Position numbers and translations under genes: made by a program
Assembly: GCA_000163555.2 (NCBI GenBank)
Contig: ADAC02000001.1
Span: forward strand, 124,001 to 188,000
Reading direction: 5' to 3'
Origin: an alpha proteobacterium HIMB114
GTDB taxonomy: Bacteria > Pseudomonadota > Alphaproteobacteria > Pelagibacterales > Pelagibacteraceae
Length of the DNA: 64,000 nt
Shown here: piece by piece, positions 1 through 7,955 of the stretch
How positions within the stretch are numbered: the stretch's first letter is position 1
How the letters are laid out: each line of letters starts with the position of its first letter
The notes under the pieces: model-generated
What the model saw: only the letters and a program-made list of their open reading frames with translations
Database searches by the model: none
Told to the model about the DNA's origin: nothing

Positions 1-482
1 TGAATACTTTCGCCAATTTCTCTTTTTGCTAAATCTACATTTAACTCTGACGGAATTTTATCTGCAGGACAATCTAGTTCTACCTTACGTCTCACTATGT
101 TTAAAACCCCTCCCATTTTTAATCCTGGGCAAGTCTCCTCATTTAAAAATTTTACCGGAATCCAAACAACTACTTTAGTATTTGTTGATAGTTTTTGAAA
201 ATCAACATGAATTGGTTGATTAGAGATGTTTTCAAACTCTATATCTCTTGGCAATACCTCGTATTCTTTTCCATCTAAATTAATTTTAAATACTTTACTT
301 TTGAAATTCGTTGTTTTTAAGAAATGGTCTAATGTGCTCTTCTTAACGCTTAAATTAATATTCTTATCAATATCACCATATAATATTCCTGGTACAAATC
401 CTTCAGATCTAAGTTTGTTAAGCTCTGATTTAGTTTTTGTGGACCTTAATACAGCTTCTATAGTGTTGTTTTCTGAACTCAT
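1..482 (-). CDS. rplY: 50S ribosomal protein L25 (CTC/TL5 type), C-terminus cut by window edge
   Basis: Binds 5S rRNA in the large ribosomal subunit. About 160 N-terminal residues are visible, beginning MSSENNTIEAVLRSTKSELN. The segments RSEGFVPGILYGD and then VLPRDIEFENISNQPIHVDF fit the L25 RNA-binding domain, and a following region ending REIGESI fits the longer CTC-type C-terminal domain. The ATG at 482-480 is used because the family begins close to this point. It lies 62 bases downstream of prs on the same strand; prs followed by rplY is a common bacterial order. The stop codon is outside the window. Confidence 0.9.
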   Translation of the reverse strand, partial: MSSENNTIEAVLRSTKTKSELNKLRSEGFVPGILYGDIDKNINLSVKKSTLDHFLKTTNFKSKVFKINLDGKEYEVLPRDIEFENISNQPIHVDFQKLSTNTKVVVWIPVKFLNEETCPGLKMGGVLNIVRRKVELDCPADKIPSELNVDLAKREIGESI

Positions 483-544
483 GATTGGCAGGTTTTTACA
501 ATAAAGTATAAAAAAGACAAGTGAGATTTATTATAAAAAATGAC

Positions 545-1477
545 CTATTTAAACAGTTTTGATACAGATTTTGATATAGAAATACGTTTAATTGCCTCAG
601 CAAGTAAAGTGCCCACATTGATAATTTGAAATTTTGCTGATCGCCCGATTTTTTTATCATTCAAAATTGAATTTGAAATTACAAATTTTTTAATTTTTGA
701 TTTATTTATTTTTTTTACTGCTTCTCCAGTAAGTACTCCATGCACAACGTATGCGTATACATCTTTTGCACCTTTATTTTTTAAAGCAGTAGCTGCATTT
801 ACAATTGTACCGCCACTATCTACTAAATCATCAATAATTATACAGGTTTTATTTTTTACATTTCCAATTACATTCATGACTTCTGATTTTCCAGGGCCTG
901 ACCTTCTCTTGTCAATTATGGCAAGATCTGCAGATAATCTTTTACCTATTGCTCTTGCTCTTTCAACCCCACCCACATCAGGTGCAACACAAACTATATT
1001 TTTTGATTTAACATATTTTTTTATGTGCCCTACAAATGTTGGGGCAGCAAATAAATTATCAACTGGAATATCAAAAAATCCTTGGATTTGATTAGCATGC
1101 AAGTCCATTGTAAGAATACGATTTACACCAGATCCAATTAACAGATTAGCAAATAACTTAGCACTAATTGGCGATCTTGGTGTCACTTTACGATCTTGTC
1201 TCGCATAAGCAAAATAAGGAAGGACTGCAGTAATACTTTTTGCTGATGCTCTTCTCAAAGCATCAACACAAATTAATAATTCCATGATACTATCATTGAC
1301 AGGTGTAGATGTACTTTGAATGACAAAAACATCCTGACCTCTCATATTTTCATTAATTTCAACATAGACTTCACCATCAGCGAATCTTGTAATTTTTGTA
1401 TCAACAAGTTTTTTTCCTAATTTTTTTGCGATATCTTTTGATAGGCTAACGTTATTAGTACAAGATATTATTTTCAT
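545..1477 (-). CDS. prs: Ribose-phosphate pyrophosphokinase
   Basis: Makes PRPP from ribose 5-phosphate and ATP for purine, pyrimidine, histidine, tryptophan and NAD synthesis; cytosolic. The 310-aa length is normal for class I enzymes. Visible motifs are FADGE (about 32-36), the ATP-binding YARQDRK (91-97), DLHANQIQGFF (125-135), the DKRR segment (about 189) and the PRPP loop IIDDLVDSGGTI (214-225). The ATG start is 3 bases after the pgeF stop, so it is probably the last or second-last gene of the marR-to-rplY unit. Confidence 0.97.
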   Translation of the reverse strand: MKIISCTNNVSLSKDIAKKLGKKLVDTKITRFADGEVYVEINENMRGQDVFVIQSTSTPVNDSIMELLICVDALRRASAKSITAVLPYFAYARQDRKVTPRSPISAKLFANLLIGSGVNRILTMDLHANQIQGFFDIPVDNLFAAPTFVGHIKKYVKSKNIVCVAPDVGGVERARAIGKRLSADLAIIDKRRSGPGKSEVMNVIGNVKNKTCIIIDDLVDSGGTIVNAATALKNKGAKDVYAYVVHGVLTGEAVKKINKSKIKKFVISNSILNDKKIGRSAKFQIINVGTLLAEAIKRISISKSVSKLFK

Positions 1478-1480
1478 GGA

Positions 1481-2245
1481 TTACGAATCTTTTACTATGA
1501 CTGAAATGTTTCTTCCATAATCATCTTCTTTTTTATGCACAGATCTCCTAAAACTAAAAAAAAATTTAGGACTTGAGTATGTATCCTTCTCAATTATTTG
1601 AATATTTTTTCTATTTATCTTTTGCTCAATTATTTTTGTAAGTGCGTATTGTTTAATATTAAAGAATATTTTACCTTTTTTTATTTTAAACAATTTTTGA
1701 TATTTGCAATTCTTGTTTATTATTTTGCTTTTAAAATCTGATTTTACCTCATAGCTTTTAAATCCAATACAAGGGCCGATAGCGCAAATGATATCATTTT
1801 TTTTTATTTTATTTTTTATGAATAATTTTAAAGCATTTTTTATGATATTTTTATGCAAACCCTTCCAACCCCCATGTACAGCACAAATAAATTTTCCACA
1901 TCTTGATGACAAAAGTATCGGAACACAGTCTGCAGTTAATACTCCAATAATAATTTTATTTAATGAAGTAAAAATACCATCGGCATATCCAAGTCTTATA
2001 TTTTTATTTTTTCTCTTCAAATGTATTATTTTGTTACTATGGATTTGATTTAATAAATTTATTTTATTACAACTAAATTTTTTTTTAATAACTTCAATAT
2101 TTTTGATAACATGTATTTTTTTATCTTTTGATCCTAAACCACAGTTCAAAGACTCATAAATACCCTTGGAGTAACCTCCCTTTTTTGAAAAAAAACCATG
2201 AGAAATATTTTTAATTTTAGATAATTTTTGAGACTTAATTTGCAT
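1481..2245 (-). CDS. pgeF: Peptidoglycan editing factor / laccase-domain (YfiH) family protein
   Basis: YfiH/PgeF proteins are cytosolic; in E. coli the homologue removes mis-incorporated residues from murein precursors, and other members act as purine nucleosides phosphorylases/deaminases. The metal site is visible: H69 in NQIHSN, C107 in LTADCVP and H124 in AVHGGWKG, with GPCIG at 157-161 and a C-terminal SSPKFFFSFRR. I start at the ATG at 2245 (254 aa); a TTG three codons upstream is possible. The start overlaps the end of midA by 11 bases. Its placement with lgt suits a cell-envelope role, but the substrate cannot be read from sequence. Confidence 0.88.
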   Translation of the reverse strand: MQIKSQKLSKIKNISHGFFSKKGGYSKGIYESLNCGLGSKDKKIHVIKNIEVIKKKFSCNKINLLNQIHSNKIIHLKRKNKNIRLGYADGIFTSLNKIIIGVLTADCVPILLSSRCGKFICAVHGGWKGLHKNIIKNALKLFIKNKIKKNDIICAIGPCIGFKSYEVKSDFKSKIINKNCKYQKLFKIKKGKIFFNIKQYALTKIIEQKINRKNIQIIEKDTYSSPKFFFSFRRSVHKKEDDYGRNISVIVKDS

Positions 2246-3275
2246 TAGTAACAATTAAACATTTAAACAAACTCCCCATTTTCTTAGGATGAATTAGTCT
2301 ATCTACTGACATCTCTAGTTTTAATTTATCTTTTTCAGAAGTTAAAATATTAGTTGCTTGCCTCAACCTTTCAATAATCCCAGCTCTAGTTAAAAACTCT
2401 GATTGAGACATAATTATGTTATTAAAATTGGATTTGTTGTTAAAAATTTTTTTTATTAAATTAAAGTTGATTAGATAGGTTATATCAACATTTCCAGGAT
2501 CTTCAAAAATACTTACTTTTTTATGATTTTTTAGTCCTTGTAGTGTATTTTTAAAATTATTACCTTGGTAACCGTAGTCAAAAGTTAAAAAACAATTATT
2601 TTTATTTTTTTTTAAGACTTTTATAATTTGATTTAAAAATTCAATTACTAATGGTGAAAATTCAATAAAATCATTATTCTTACTTACTAGTTTGAAAATT
2701 TTTTGATTTTTGTTTTTGAGTTTAGCATATTCTGAAATAATCTTATTTTTTTTATTGTCATAGTATACATATTTTTCATACCAATCATTTTTAATTTTTT
2801 TTAAATGCTTGATTGGAAATGCATCTAAAAGTTCATTTGATACTATAAATAAGTTTTTGCATTCTAAATCATCAAGTGATTTTATCCAATTAACTTTGAG
2901 TTTACTTAAATTTTTTTTTTGTTTCTTTTTTAAATTTTCACTTTTTTCTAATATAAAATATGAGAAGTTGATATTTTTAAATTTATTAATAGTATTAATA
3001 GTATTAATAATATCTCTTGCCATTACACCTTCTCCAGCACCAATTTCAAGAATTGAAAAACTATATAATTTTTTTTCTAAAAAATAATTAGTTATATAAA
3101 CTGCTATAATTTCTCCAAATATACTTGAAATATATGGCGATGTAATAAAGTCGCCTCTGGGTCCAAATATTTTTTTCTTTTCGTAGTAACTAGATTTATA
3201 TTTGTATAGACAAGTATTTATGTAATCATCTAATGGTATTTTTTTTTTCTTTATATTATTTATTATTTTTAACAT
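2235..3275 (-). CDS. SAM-dependent methyltransferase, MidA/NDUFAF7 family
   Basis: Class I methyltransferase of the DUF185 family, whose mitochondrial member NDUFAF7 methylates an arginine of the NDUFS2 subunit of complex I. The family signature GPRGDFITSPYIS lies at 38-50, the SAM-binding loop ILEIGAGEGVMARDI at 75-89, and 346 aa is a normal length. It starts 20 bases inside the end of lgt and overlaps pgeF, so translation is probably coupled; lgt-midA-pgeF is a common alphaproteobacterial order. A role in complex I assembly is inference from the eukaryotic homologue. Confidence 0.88.
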   Translation of the reverse strand: MLKIINNIKKKKIPLDDYINTCLYKYKSSYYEKKKIFGPRGDFITSPYISSIFGEIIAVYITNYFLEKKLYSFSILEIGAGEGVMARDIINTINTINKFKNINFSYFILEKSENLKKKQKKNLSKLKVNWIKSLDDLECKNLFIVSNELLDAFPIKHLKKIKNDWYEKYVYYDNKKNKIISEYAKLKNKNQKIFKLVSKNNDFIEFSPLVIEFLNQIIKVLKKNKNNCFLTFDYGYQGNNFKNTLQGLKNHKKVSIFEDPGNVDITYLINFNLIKKIFNNKSNFNNIIMSQSEFLTRAGIIERLRQATNILTSEKDKLKLEMSVDRLIHPKKMGSLFKCLIVTNAN

Positions 3276-4032
3276 TAACTACAAGTATCAAACCTAATGA
3301 TAACATAAATAAACTTAAAATTGTTCCCATACTAAATAATCCAAATATATAGCCCAGATGTTCATCTGGTAATCTAAATTGTTCAGCAAAAATCCTAAAA
3401 CAACTGTAAAAAATTAAGAAAGAGGCGGATACAAAACCTCTAGTTTTTCTAATTTTATAGATTAGATTTAAAATTAAAAATAATACTAACCCCTCAAGAA
3501 TAGCTTCGTAAAGTTGTGATGGGTGTCGAGGTATTTGATCTATTTTTATAAAAATTACAGACCAAGGTAAATTACTGGGTGAACCAATTAGCTCTGAATT
3601 TATAAAATTTGCTATTCTTCCTAAAAAAAGACCAATTGGAGTAACGATGGCTAATAAATCTGTAAAAATTAAAAATGTTAAATTTTTAATTTTTGAAAAA
3701 TAAATTGAAATTAAAATAACTCCAATAAGACCTCCATGAAAAGACATACCACCCCGCCAAACATAGAATATTTCAATTGGATTAGCTAAGTAAAATTGAA
3801 AATCATAAAACAATACATAGCCAATCCTTCCTCCAATAATTATTCCAATAATTGCAAATGGTAGATAGTCGTCCAGTATTTTAGGTTCAAAATTAAAATA
3901 ATTATTATTTTTAATTAAACACTTTCCATATTGAATTGCGAATACTAAACCAAAGATATATGCCAAAGAGTACCATCTAATAGCAAATCCAAAAAATTCA
4001 AAAGCAACTGGATCAAAATTATTAACGAACAT
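3256..4032 (-). CDS. lgt: Prolipoprotein diacylglyceryl transferase
   Basis: Transfers diacylglycerol from phosphatidylglycerol to the lipobox cysteine of prolipoproteins, in the inner membrane. The protein is a 258-aa polytopic membrane protein. It has the conserved MSFHGGLIG (96-104), the Lgt signature GRIANFINSELIG (138-150) and RHPSQLYEA (169-177). The ATG overlaps the kinase stop codon by one base (TAATG). BamD (45903), elsewhere in the window, is an obvious substrate because it has a clear lipobox. Confidence 0.97.
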   Translation of the reverse strand: MFVNNFDPVAFEFFGFAIRWYSLAYIFGLVFAIQYGKCLIKNNNYFNFEPKILDDYLPFAIIGIIIGGRIGYVLFYDFQFYLANPIEIFYVWRGGMSFHGGLIGVILISIYFSKIKNLTFLIFTDLLAIVTPIGLFLGRIANFINSELIGSPSNLPWSVIFIKIDQIPRHPSQLYEAILEGLVLFLILNLIYKIRKTRGFVSASFLIFYSCFRIFAEQFRLPDEHLGYIFGLFSMGTILSLFMLSLGLILVVNVKNNK

Positions 4033-5333
4033 TATGATGGGAATATTAAATTTACTCTTAATCCAGAGCCTTTAGGATTGTCCTGAAGCTCTATTTGTCC
4101 ACCATGAGAATTGACGATATCTTGTACAATTGACAATCCAAGTCCGACACTCCCAGAGCTTGAAGTTCTGCTTTTATCTAATCTATAAAATGGTCTTAAA
4201 ACTCTTTCTTTTTCGCGATCTGGAATTCCTGGACCGTCATCATCGATTATAATTACTACTTTATCTTTAGTATCCTTAACCTTTATTTCTACTGAATTAC
4301 CATATTTCAAAGCATTCTCTACAACATTGAGAATGCATCTTTTAATTAGGTGTTGTCTGCCTATGAGAAAATAATTTTTATTACAATCAAGTTTTATTTT
4401 TGAACCACTAAATTTATGGAAAATTTCATTTAACATAATTGATAAATTAAATTTATTTGAGGATAATTCAGATTGTGATGTTGAGTAATCTAAATAATCA
4501 GTAATCATTTTCTGCATTTCGTTTACGTCTTCTTTTATTTTATTTAATTTGCCATCTTTATTTAAAATTTCTATTTGTAGTTTTAATCTTGTTAATGGTG
4601 TTTTTAAGTCATGACTTATTCCTGAAAGCATAGATGTTCTTTGGCTAATATGCCTTAATATTCGTTGTTTCATTTTTTCAAATTCATTTATTGCTTTTCT
4701 TATTTCTATTGCTCCAGATGGCTTTGTTTCAGCAACATATTGACCTTTTCCAAATTTCTCAGCTGCAGAAGCCAAGTTTGTTATTGGTCTAATTTGGTTT
4801 CTTAAAAATAATAAGGAAATTATAATGAGTAAAAAAGCTGGAACTAGTATCCAGAGTAGAAAAATCCTTCCTGAAGTATTTCTTATTCTTGATTTAGGTA
4901 CAATTAAATCAATTATTTGATTATTAAATTCGACTAAAATTTTAACATAATCTTTATGTATTTTGGTATTAAACCAAAATTTATAATTTAAATTTTTTTG
5001 AAATTCTTCATTTAGCAACCTGTCATAAAAAGCAAATTTGGAATAATTTGATTCTTGGTATATTTTTCCAATCGATACCTTTATTACATAAGGTTGACTA
5101 TCTTGAAATGCTTTTAGAATCATTCTTTTTTTTTCTGTATCTTTTTCATTTTCATATAACTTAATGAAGGTTACAATTTCATCTGATAAAGAATTAACTA
5201 AGCCTTTATTTGTTTTCAGCCATAGACTGTCAAAGAAAACAACAGAAAGCAAAATCTGAAATAAAATTACGGGTGCTATTATGATAAGAAAATATCTAAA
5301 AAATAAAGTTTTAGGTAAAAACTTTTTAATCAT
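4032..5333 (-). CDS. Two-component sensor histidine kinase (EnvZ type)
   Basis: Inner-membrane kinase with two transmembrane helices (about 13-35 and 156-177) around a periplasmic sensor of roughly 120 residues, then a HAMP segment (about 178-232). The dimerisation/phosphoacceptor helix contains SGISHDLKTPLTRL with H241. The ATPase domain has the N box ENALKYG and the G box DDDGPGIP, followed by GLGLSI. 433 aa matches EnvZ. Its ATG follows the regulator's stop with no gap, so the two are a cognate pair. The signal is unknown. SAR11 genomes are known to keep very few two-component systems, one of them called EnvZ/OmpR. Confidence 0.93.
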   Translation of the reverse strand: MIKKFLPKTLFFRYFLIIIAPVILFQILLSVVFFDSLWLKTNKGLVNSLSDEIVTFIKLYENEKDTEKKRMILKAFQDSQPYVIKVSIGKIYQESNYSKFAFYDRLLNEEFQKNLNYKFWFNTKIHKDYVKILVEFNNQIIDLIVPKSRIRNTSGRIFLLWILVPAFLLIIISLLFLRNQIRPITNLASAAEKFGKGQYVAETKPSGAIEIRKAINEFEKMKQRILRHISQRTSMLSGISHDLKTPLTRLKLQIEILNKDGKLNKIKEDVNEMQKMITDYLDYSTSQSELSSNKFNLSIMLNEIFHKFSGSKIKLDCNKNYFLIGRQHLIKRCILNVVENALKYGNSVEIKVKDTKDKVVIIIDDDGPGIPDREKERVLRPFYRLDKSRTSSSGSVGLGLSIVQDIVNSHGGQIELQDNPKGSGLRVNLIFPS

Positions 5334-6014
5334 TTAGTCGGCCCAAAGAACATACCCATTACCCCTAACAGTTTGAAGGTATATTGGATTTTTTGGATCA
5401 GTTTCTATTTTTTGTCTTAATCTGGTTATTACTACATCAACAGCGCGTTCTTTGTTTAAATTAATTATTTTGGATATATCCTCTCTTTGAAATACTTTAC
5501 CCAAAGACATTATCATCTTTTCAAGTAGCAGCTTTTCGGATTGATTAATTTTTTCAACATTTTTTTTAAAAGTTATAGTCATTTTTTTTAAGTCAACTTT
5601 TCTTTCACCAAATTTTATGAGGTGTGTGCCTTCTTTTAAACTTTTAACTCTTTTTAGAATATTTTTAATTCTCAAGACCAATTCTTTTGGCTCAAAAGGT
5701 TTTGGAACATAATCATCTGCTCCAGTTTCTAGCCCATGAATTCTGCTAGCAGACTCACCCATTGCAGTTAAAAAAATTATAGGTGTGTCTTTATCTTTTC
5801 TAATTTCTTTAGTTAACTCTAAACCAGATTGACCAGGCATCATAATATCTACAATTAATAGATCAAATTCTAAAAGTTGAATTTTATTTTTTGCATCTTC
5901 AGCATCTTTTGCGGTAGACACAAAAAAATTTTCACTTTCTAGATATTCTTTTAATGGTTCACGAATACCTTCTTCATCATCAATTATTAATATATGTTTT
6001 TTTTCTTCACTCAT
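5334..6014 (-). CDS. Response regulator, OmpR/PhoB family (PetR-like context)
   Basis: DNA-binding response regulator. The receiver domain shows the acidic pair DDEE (12-15), phosphoacceptor D56 in IVDIMMPG, T83 and K105 in VPKPF. The winged-helix domain ends with VITRLRQKIETDP and TVRGNGYVLW, typical of OmpR-type recognition helix and wing. The start overlaps the marR stop by four bases (ATGA). A MarR-type gene followed by an OmpR-type regulator recalls petP-petR of Rhodobacter capsulatus; that equivalence is inference from gene order. Targets are unknown. Confidence 0.93.
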   Translation of the reverse strand: MSEEKKHILIIDDEEGIREPLKEYLESENFFVSTAKDAEDAKNKIQLLEFDLLIVDIMMPGQSGLELTKEIRKDKDTPIIFLTAMGESASRIHGLETGADDYVPKPFEPKELVLRIKNILKRVKSLKEGTHLIKFGERKVDLKKMTITFKKNVEKINQSEKLLLEKMIMSLGKVFQREDISKIINLNKERAVDVVITRLRQKIETDPKNPIYLQTVRGNGYVLWAD

Positions 6015-6448
6015 CCTATGATTCTTTTTAACACATTTTTAAAGTAATTAACTTCATCTGGTGACGATTTTTTGAATGCATTTAGTATTCTATTTTTTTG
6101 AGAATTAAATAAGCTATTAGTAAGTTCTAAGCCTTTTTCTGATAAATATACTTCTTTTTCTCTTCCATCTTTTTCAGCTTTCTTTTGTAAAATTAAATTT
6201 TTTTTGATTAGATCTTGCAATACTCTGTTTAAACTCTGTTTAGTAACTTTTAAATTATTCAAAATTTCAGTGACCTTAATGCCTGGGTTATTATTAATTA
6301 GAATAATTAATCTGTGGTGAGCTTTACCTAAAGCATTTCTTTTTAATGTTTGTTCGCTGTCAGAAAATGAGGCTGTATAGGCCTTTAATAATAGTTCAAC
6401 AACCTCTTTAAGGTTTTGTTCTTTAAGGTAGAGAGAATCTTTTCGCAT
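6011..6448 (-). CDS. MarR-family transcriptional regulator (PetP-like context)
   Basis: A 145-aa winged-helix regulator. The central segment KVTEILNNLKVTKQSLNRVL (about 78-97) is the helix-turn-helix, and the wing is KKAEKDGREKEVYLSEKG. It heads a minus-strand unit continuing into the response regulator, kinase and lgt. Nine bases upstream of its ATG is a 17-bp imperfect palindrome (6457-6473), a plausible autoregulatory operator. The ligand is unknown. MarR genes next to OmpR-type regulators occur in other alphaproteobacteria (petP-petR). Confidence 0.88.
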   Translation of the reverse strand: MRKDSLYLKEQNLKEVVELLLKAYTASFSDSEQTLKRNALGKAHHRLIILINNNPGIKVTEILNNLKVTKQSLNRVLQDLIKKNLILQKKAEKDGREKEVYLSEKGLELTNSLFNSQKNRILNAFKKSSPDEVNYFKNVLKRIIG

Positions 6449-6456
6449 AAGATATT

Positions 6457-6473
6457 AGTCAGTATTATTGACT
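6457..6473. promoter_or_regulatory. Imperfect palindrome between marR and ilvE, candidate MarR operator
   Basis: AGTCAGTATTATTGACT reads almost the same on both strands: 7 of 8 base pairs match about a central T. MarR proteins bind palindromes of this size, usually next to their own start. It lies 9 bases from the marR ATG and covers the possible ilvE -35 hexamer TTGACT, so one protein could affect both divergent genes. No binding evidence is available. Confidence 0.4.
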
Positions 6474-6494
6474 TATATTACATTCAAATATAAT
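6468..6494 (+). promoter_or_regulatory. Candidate sigma-70 promoter of ilvE
   Basis: TTGACT (6468-6473) and a perfect TATAAT (6489-6494) are separated by 15 bases, slightly shorter than ideal. The -10 ends 16 bases before the ilvE ATG, so the leader would be very short; no clear Shine-Dalgarno sequence is seen. Confidence 0.45.
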
Positions 6495-6510
6495 TTCTAT
6501 CTACTTCAAT

Positions 6511-7401
6511 ATGGAATCTGTCCCGTACGATAAAAGAAATGGAAAAATTTGGTTTAACGGCCAAGTTATAGATTGGAAAGACGCCAAGCTTCATGTCCTT
6601 ACTCATGGATTGCATTATGGCAGCTGTGTATTTGAAGGGGAGAGAGTTTATAATGGAGAAATATTTAAATTAAGAGAACATACTGATCGTTTAATATATT
6701 CAGCTAGAAGAATGGGTTTCGAAATACCCTTCACAGTAGATCAAATTGATGAAGCTTGTAATGAGATTATTAAAATTCAAAATGTTCAAAATGGTTATGT
6801 AAGACCTGTTGCCTGGAGAGGCAGTGAAATGATGGCAATATCCGCACAAAAAAATAAAATTCATTTTGCAATTGCCACTTGGGAATGGGGATCATATTTT
6901 GACCCAAAAATTAAAGAACATGGAATTAAATTAAATGTTTCTAAATGGAGAAGACCAGCTCCAAACACAATACCCTGGGATACAAAAGCTGCAGGATTGT
7001 ATATGATCTGTACACTTTCAAAACATGAAGCAGAAAAAGATGGATTTAATGACTCACTGATGCTTGATCATGAGGACTTTGTAGCTGAAGCAACTGGTGC
7101 AAATATTTTTTTCTTGAATGAAGAAACTAAAGAAATTCACACCCCAATACCTGACTGTTTTTTAGATGGGATTACGAGAAGAACTATAATTGATATTGCA
7201 AAAGAAAAAGGTTTTAAAATTATAGAGAGAAAAATTAAGCTAGAAGAATTGAAAAATTTTGAAGCTTGCTTTTTAACTGGCACAGCAGCTGAAGTAACAC
7301 CTGTTTCTCAAATTGGGGATTATAATTTTAAAGTTACAAACTCTATAGGAAGTTTTTTTGATAAGTACTTAGAAATAGTTAATCGAAAAGTTCTTGCTTA
7401 A
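6511..7401 (+). CDS. ilvE: Branched-chain amino acid aminotransferase
   Basis: PLP enzyme of fold type IV that interconverts Leu, Ile and Val with their 2-oxo acids, using glutamate/2-oxoglutarate. THGLHYGSCVFEG (31-43) is the family's N-terminal signature. The PLP lysine is K159 in PWDTKAAG, and the cofactor-binding motif VAEATGANIF lies at 191-200. Length is 296 aa. Monocistronic as far as can be seen: divergent from marR and converging on pgsA with a 4-base overlap of the 3' ends. Confidence 0.94.
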   Translation: MESVPYDKRNGKIWFNGQVIDWKDAKLHVLTHGLHYGSCVFEGERVYNGEIFKLREHTDRLIYSARRMGFEIPFTVDQIDEACNEIIKIQNVQNGYVRPVAWRGSEMMAISAQKNKIHFAIATWEWGSYFDPKIKEHGIKLNVSKWRRPAPNTIPWDTKAAGLYMICTLSKHEAEKDGFNDSLMLDHEDFVAEATGANIFFLNEETKEIHTPIPDCFLDGITRRTIIDIAKEKGFKIIERKIKLEELKNFEACFLTGTAAEVTPVSQIGDYNFKVTNSIGSFFDKYLEIVNRKVLA

Positions 7402-7955
7402 TCGAGGGCATGATCAATGCCTTTTTTTATATAATCATAACCAGTATAAACAGTAAGAATTGCAGAGAGCCATAACAAAGTAATACCTATTTCCAAACCA
7501 TAACCCCCTAATAATTTATCTCCAGAATTTCCCGCCAGCAAAATTGAGATTGAAAACATTTGAAAAAAAGTTTTAACTTTTGCAAGTTGAGAAACTGGCA
7601 TTTTTAATTTAAATTTAGCAAGGTACTCACGTAAACCTGATACTAAAATTTCTCTGCATAAAATTATTATTGCTGCGATAATGTTGGTATTTGTAATCGT
7701 ATCATTTTTAACTAATAGAATTAAAGCTGTAACTACAATAATTTTGTCTGCAATTGGATCTAGCATCTCTCCAAGCCTAGATTGTTGTTTGAGAAGTCTT
7801 GCAAGAAAACCATCAACAAAATCAGTAAAGCTTGCCAAAACAAAAATTCCGCATGCAAGCCAGTCACCAAGTGTACCGGGTAAAAAAAATACAAAGACTA
7901 ATATGGGAACTAAAATTATTCGTCCTATAGTTAATATATTTGGTATTTTTAACAT
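7398..7955 (-). CDS. pgsA: CDP-diacylglycerol-glycerol-3-phosphate 3-phosphatidyltransferase
   Basis: Inner-membrane enzyme making phosphatidylglycerophosphate, the first committed step to phosphatidylglycerol. The CDP-alcohol phosphotransferase motif is complete: D48, G49, A52, R53, G62, D66 and D70 in DGFLAR...GEMLDPIAD. The rest is hydrophobic helices; 185 aa is normal. The ATG overlaps the uvrC stop by one base (TAATG); uvrC-pgsA adjacency is widespread in alphaproteobacteria. Confidence 0.95.
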   Translation of the reverse strand: MLKIPNILTIGRIILVPILVFVFFLPGTLGDWLACGIFVLASFTDFVDGFLARLLKQQSRLGEMLDPIADKIIVVTALILLVKNDTITNTNIIAAIIILCREILVSGLREYLAKFKLKMPVSQLAKVKTFFQMFSISILLAGNSGDKLLGGYGLEIGITLLWLSAILTVYTGYDYIKKGIDHALD

